Below, in pieces: positions 4,651-7,420 of a stretch of 7,420 nt of DNA. The first letter of the stretch is position 1. Each line of letters starts with the position of its first letter. The position numbers and the translations under genes were made by a program. This DNA comes from Spirochaetales bacterium Spiro_01 (GTDB lineage: Bacteria; Spirochaetota; Spirochaetia; Sphaerochaetales; Sphaerochaetaceae): the NCBI GenBank assembly GCA_001604265.1, contig LVBC01000017.1, positions 1-7,420 on the forward strand. Direction: 5' to 3'. The notes below the pieces were generated by a model. It did not search any database and was not told where the DNA came from. It was given only the letters and a program-made list of their open reading frames with translations.

Positions 4651-6858
4651 TTAAAGATTATCGTAGAACTTCTGGATACGCTTCCACTGCTGCTGCTTGA
4701 GCATCAGATACTGTGCGCCACCCCAGCTCTTGTTGACAAGATTGACCATATCCTCTGCGGATGCGACACCATCAAGTGTGTAGCCCTTCTGGATCTGATC
4801 GACCATGATGTTGAACTTCTTCTTTGCAGTACCGAACTTGGAGATAAGCTCTGTGTACTCGTTGAGGGTCTTTGTCTCGACTGTTGTAGTTGGCAGTGTT
4901 GTAGGAACAGAGGTGTACCACTTGTTCTCTGTGAGTGCCAGCTCAGGATGCTTGATCACGCCAAGACCGATTGCAGTGGAGATCTTGCCTGCACCTTCCT
5001 TGCCGATTTCGTGTGTGCACTGGAACTCGAATGCCTGGCTCTTTGCGAAGGAGAGTGTGGATCCGAGATAGTATCTGGCGAAGTTGGTGTAGTTGCCCTT
5101 TGTGAGCTTCCAGAGCAGATCGAAAGTGGAATCTGCGATGACAGGCATCTGCTTGCCGTTGAAGGAGAAGGTCTCGTAGCTTCCATCAGCCTTTGTCTTG
5201 ATGAAGGCATCAGGACCGTAGCTGAGAAGGATCATACCCTTGTCGCTGTATGCGAAGTCGATGAGTGCGAGAGCTGCGTTGAGCTTGTTCTCGTCGGAGC
5301 CGACACCGGCCTTGGAGATTGCCCAAGCATCGGTCTTTACGGATCTCCAGGACTCTGTGAATCTCATGTAGACACCGTTCGGATCGGAACCATCATACCA
5401 GCGAGCAACAGGTACCATGACTGCCATGTACTTCTCACCCTCGTCGATCTTGAGCTTGGTAGCATTGAGGATGGTCTGTGTCTGGTTGTAGTCATAGCTC
5501 ATGAAGCCCATGTCGTTCTCGAGCATTGTACCGGAGTTCTCACCGGAAGCCTCGATGAAGGACTTGGAAATGAGGCCCTCCTCTGCGAGATCGTGAACTC
5601 TCTCGAGAGCCTCATATGTAGCGACCTGCTGGCGAGCATCCTTGAGGGATCCGTCGGAATCGATGTACAGCCACTCCTGTCTGGATTCCATACCACGGAT
5701 ACCGAAGAGAGTACCGATGAATCTGGTGAGGTCGACCTGTCTCTGGAGGTTGGAGTCCTCTCTGGAGAAGTAGCCCTGGATGGTATCGGTGCCATTGAGG
5801 GTCTGTGCGTTGGCGACTACACACCTGAGGAGAGCTACAAGCTCATCTGCATCCCAGGCTGCATCCTGACCTACGAAGAGGTTGGATCTGGTTGTGCCAT
5901 AGTAGCCGTCGTATGCCTCATCGATATACTTCCTGAGCATATTGACAGCTGTGACGCCATCGACAGCACCCTTGGAAAGTGCATCGTTCATCTTTGCGAC
6001 GATGTTGCCGGCCTTGTCATAGTTCTTTGTAAGCTGGAAGACACCAGAACCATCGGCCTTGACTGTATCGATGGTGACCTTGCCAGAGGTCGGCATGTAT
6101 GGCTCGTAGACAGCACTCTTGAGATTGCCGCACTTCTCTGCCTTGAACTCGCCCTCTCCATCGAGAAGCTTTGTAACGAAGTCGACTCTCATGAGAGGCA
6201 TTCTCTCGATATCGTTGACACCGTCGAAGTATGGTGAGAAGTAGATTGCACCAGTGGTGGTGTTGCCGGTGATGGAGAGTCTTACGATCGGGTTGGCATC
6301 GAGGTATGCCTTGAAGTTAGGCATCCTGTCGAGGTACTCTGCGATGTTGACGAAGCTGCCTGCCTCACCATACTCGTTGAGAGCGGATGCGTTACCTGAG
6401 ACCATATCGACGTCGCCAAGACGCTCAGCCCAGTACTTCAGCTCGTTTGTAGCGCTGTTGCCCTGATACTTGTCCTCGAACTTTACCTTGAGGACATTCT
6501 GTACCTCTACCCATGTCGGCTTGAGGTCGCCTGTGTGGTAGGTGACACCAGCAAGCTCGATGCCCTGACCAGCGGTGTCGGCATCGAAGGAAAGACCGGT
6601 CTTCTTGCTGTTGTATCCAGTGGCCATTCTGAGGACTGTACCATCAGCATAGGTAAGAGGCTCGACCTTCTTTGGAGCGGCTTCTGCCTTTGGAGCTGCT
6701 GCAGGTGCTGCGGCTGCTGGAGCGGCTGCTGCAGGTGCTGCAGCTGGAGCTGCTGCCTTTGGTGTCTCTGCTACCTGGATCTTGTTGCCGCCACCACAGC
6801 TTACGAATGCGGTGAGAGTAAGAGCAACGAGCAAGGACAAAACTATGATTTTCTTCAT
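4651..6858 (-). CDS. lipoprotein solute-binding protein of the sugar ABC importer
   Basis: Extracytoplasmic, lipid-anchored binding protein of the LplA/family-1 sugar type, 735 aa. It has a short signal peptide (MKKII plus a hydrophobic stretch) and a relaxed lipobox FVSC, with the lipidated Cys at 21. A flexible Ala/Pro/Lys linker spans about 33-64, and the binding domain follows. Family-like stretches are YWAERLGDVDMVSG (142-155), FVNIAEYLDRMPNFKAYLDANP (169-190), LMRVDFVTKLL (222-232), YIDSDGSLKDA (398-408) and LAEEGLISKSF (424-434). It is roughly 200 residues longer than the usual ~500-550. Most of the excess seems to be an insertion around 232-335 and a C-terminal extension after about 640. 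The ATG at 6858 is preceded by CGGAGG. RNA hairpins lie on both sides of the gene. The ligand cannot be deduced; an oligosaccharide is most likely from the transporter class. Confidence 0.9.
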   Translation of the reverse strand: MKKIIVLSLLVALTLTAFVSCGGGNKIQVAETPKAAAPAAAPAAAAPAAAAPAAAPKAEAAPKKVEPLTYADGTVLRMATGYNSKKTGLSFDADTAGQGIELAGVTYHTGDLKPTWVEVQNVLKVKFEDKYQGNSATNELKYWAERLGDVDMVSGNASALNEYGEAGSFVNIAEYLDRMPNFKAYLDANPIVRLSITGNTTTGAIYFSPYFDGVNDIERMPLMRVDFVTKLLDGEGEFKAEKCGNLKSAVYEPYMPTSGKVTIDTVKADGSGVFQLTKNYDKAGNIVAKMNDALSKGAVDGVTAVNMLRKYIDEAYDGYYGTTRSNLFVGQDAAWDADELVALLRCVVANAQTLNGTDTIQGYFSREDSNLQRQVDLTRFIGTLFGIRGMESRQEWLYIDSDGSLKDARQQVATYEALERVHDLAEEGLISKSFIEASGENSGTMLENDMGFMSYDYNQTQTILNATKLKIDEGEKYMAVMVPVARWYDGSDPNGVYMRFTESWRSVKTDAWAISKAGVGSDENKLNAALALIDFAYSDKGMILLSYGPDAFIKTKADGSYETFSFNGKQMPVIADSTFDLLWKLTKGNYTNFARYYLGSTLSFAKSQAFEFQCTHEIGKEGAGKISTAIGLGVIKHPELALTENKWYTSVPTTLPTTTVETKTLNEYTELISKFGTAKKKFNIMVDQIQKGYTLDGVASAEDMVNLVNKSWGGAQYLMLKQQQWKRIQKFYDNL
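6695..6741. repeat. 17-bp direct repeat in the linker-coding region
   Basis: The 17-mer GCTGCTGCAGGTGCTGC occurs exactly at 6695-6711 and again at 6725-6741, a 30-bp spacing that equals ten codons. It encodes part of the Ala/Pro linker of the binding lipoprotein. The surroundings are further degenerate GCTGC/GGAGC units. In-frame slippage could change linker length without breaking the protein. Confidence 0.7.
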
Positions 6859-6869
6859 TTTTTCCTCCG

Positions 6870-6903
6870 TTACATTCCTTTAAGGCCGTCGGCCTGAATG
6901 TAA
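6870..6903 (-). promoter_or_regulatory. 5' hairpin touching the ribosome site of the binding-protein gene
   Basis: In the transcript, UUACAUUC (6903-6896) pairs with GAAUGUAA (6877-6870), and AGGCC (6895-6891, read with A first) pairs with GGCCU (6887-6883). The loop is GAC and there is a five-base bulge, UAAAG, on the 3' side. The total is 13 pairs. The base of the stem is directly adjacent to the CGGAGG ribosome site (6869-6864). A stable 5' structure here could protect a processed binding-protein mRNA or tune its translation. Confidence 0.6.
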
Positions 6904-6917
6904 TCTTCATATATTCA

Positions 6918-6933
6918 GTTGTACTTGTACAAC
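6918..6933. promoter_or_regulatory. 16-bp dyad, possible operator
   Basis: GTTGTAC and GTACAAC form perfect 7-base inverted arms around a central TT. It lies in the gap between the permease and the binding-protein gene, 11 bases after the permease stop. Perfect short dyads of this kind are typical of LacI- or GntR-family operators in sugar operons. It could instead be a small RNA hairpin (six pairs, loop CAAG). I see an A/T-rich stretch beyond it but no convincing promoter. Confidence 0.35.
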
Positions 6934-6943
6934 GTGAACCCAA

Positions 6944-7420
6944 TTACTCCTTGACACCACCCATGTTGACACCCTTGGCAAAGTACTTCTGGATGAATGG
7001 GTAGATGATGAGGATAGGAACGATCGAGCAGACGATCAGGGCGTAGATGACAGAGTCGGATGCATAGACCTCGTTCCAGCCGGCCATAGCCTCGGCGTCG
7101 GTGTACTCCTCGAGCAGAAGTCTGATGAAGACCATCAGTGGATGCTCGTTGGAGTTGCTAATCATCTGGCGGGCCCAGAAGTATCCATTCCAACGGGAGA
7201 TTCCGAAGAAGAGAGCTACGGTCGCGATTGTCGATTTGCTCATCGGTATGTAGACCTTCGAGAGTACCTGGAACTCGGTTGCGCCGTCGACGATGGCGGC
7301 CTCCTCGATCTCGGATGGTACATTCTCGAATGCGTTTCTAAGGAGAATGACATTCATGGCGGCCATGCCCATGGCGATGACTACGAGCCACTTGTCATCC
7401 GTGATTCCAACACCGTTGAA
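6944..7420 (-). CDS. CUT1/LplC-type sugar ABC transporter permease, C-terminal part
   Basis: Inner-membrane permease subunit that, with a partner permease, forms the sugar channel. The frame is open to the window edge, so the N-terminus is missing; 158 residues are visible. The EAA coupling loop that contacts the ATPase is clear: EEAAIVDGATEFQVLSKVYI followed by Pro (residues 39-59 of the visible part), with the conserved Gly at 46. Hydrophobic helices flank it, including one near 125-143. The ending KYFAKGVNMGGVKE is typical of the LplC/YtcP branch of carbohydrate permeases. The ATG at 7372 is internal to the frame and is not the real start. The gene ends with TAA 85 bases before the binding-protein gene. 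The partner permease (LplB-like) would be expected upstream, to the right of the window. Confidence 0.93.
   Translation of the reverse strand, partial: FNGVGITDDKWLVVIAMGMAAMNVILLRNAFENVPSEIEEAAIVDGATEFQVLSKVYIPMSKSTIATVALFFGISRWNGYFWARQMISNSNEHPLMVFIRLLLEEYTDAEAMAGWNEVYASDSVIYALIVCSIVPILIIYPFIQKYFAKGVNMGGVKE

Noticed and set aside
4948..6237. Long open frame on the plus strand (429 aa) opposite the binding-protein gene
   Set aside because: It mirrors the codon bias of the real gene, has no ribosome site and no recognisable domain. The minus-strand lipoprotein is unambiguous.
6859..6943. Internal promoter for the binding-protein gene
   Set aside because: TTGTAC and several A/T-rich hexamers can be found, but no -35/-10 pair with acceptable match and spacing.
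1..7420. CRISPR arrays, tRNA or rRNA genes, insertion sequences
   Set aside because: No regularly spaced repeats, cloverleaf-like segments, transposase genes or terminal inverted repeats were seen.

Overview
The window looks like part of one polycistronic carbohydrate-uptake operon, read entirely on the minus strand (right to left). The host is probably a spirochaete, of the Sphaerochaeta/Treponema type. This rests on the relaxed lipobox of the binding protein (Phe-Val-Ser-Cys then Gly-Gly-Gly), the mid-range base composition and the strong AGGAGG-type ribosome sites. It is an inference from one lipobox and general style; a Gram-positive gut bacterium is not excluded.

Layout in transcription order: (1) the C-terminal 158 residues of a CUT1/LplC-type permease, entering from the right edge (6944-7420); (2) an 85-bp gap holding a 16-bp dyad and a hairpin whose base touches the next ribosome site; (3) an unusually long (735 aa) lipoprotein solute-binding protein (4651-6858); (4) a 66-bp gap filled by a 16-bp-stem RNA hairpin; (5) six tightly coupled genes: small membrane protein M1 (3991-4584), small membrane protein M2 (3494-3994), a MalK/UgpC-type ATPase (2406-3494), small membrane protein M3 (1855-2406), small membrane protein M4 (1230-1853) and a second MalK/UgpC-type ATPase (146-1228); (6) an intrinsic terminator (91-126). 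The first ~90 bases lie beyond the operon and may hold the tail and terminator of a convergent plus-strand gene.

The permease, binding protein and ATPases form a recognisable ABC importer of the CUT1 (oligosaccharide) class. The binding protein would capture a sugar outside the inner membrane, the permease pair (partner presumably upstream, off the window) would pass it through, and a MalK-type ATPase dimer would drive the cycle. The sugar cannot be told from the sequence.

The part worth attention is the six-gene block. Four different small proteins, each with about four predicted membrane segments and no function I can assign, are arranged as two 'small membrane + small membrane + ATPase' triplets. 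Every junction overlaps or is separated by one base. This suggests that the small proteins and the two distinct ATPases are made in fixed ratio and act together, perhaps as accessory subunits of the importer with a heterodimeric ATPase pair. The binding-protein gene is flanked by an RNA hairpin on each side, consistent with separate control of its mRNA amount.
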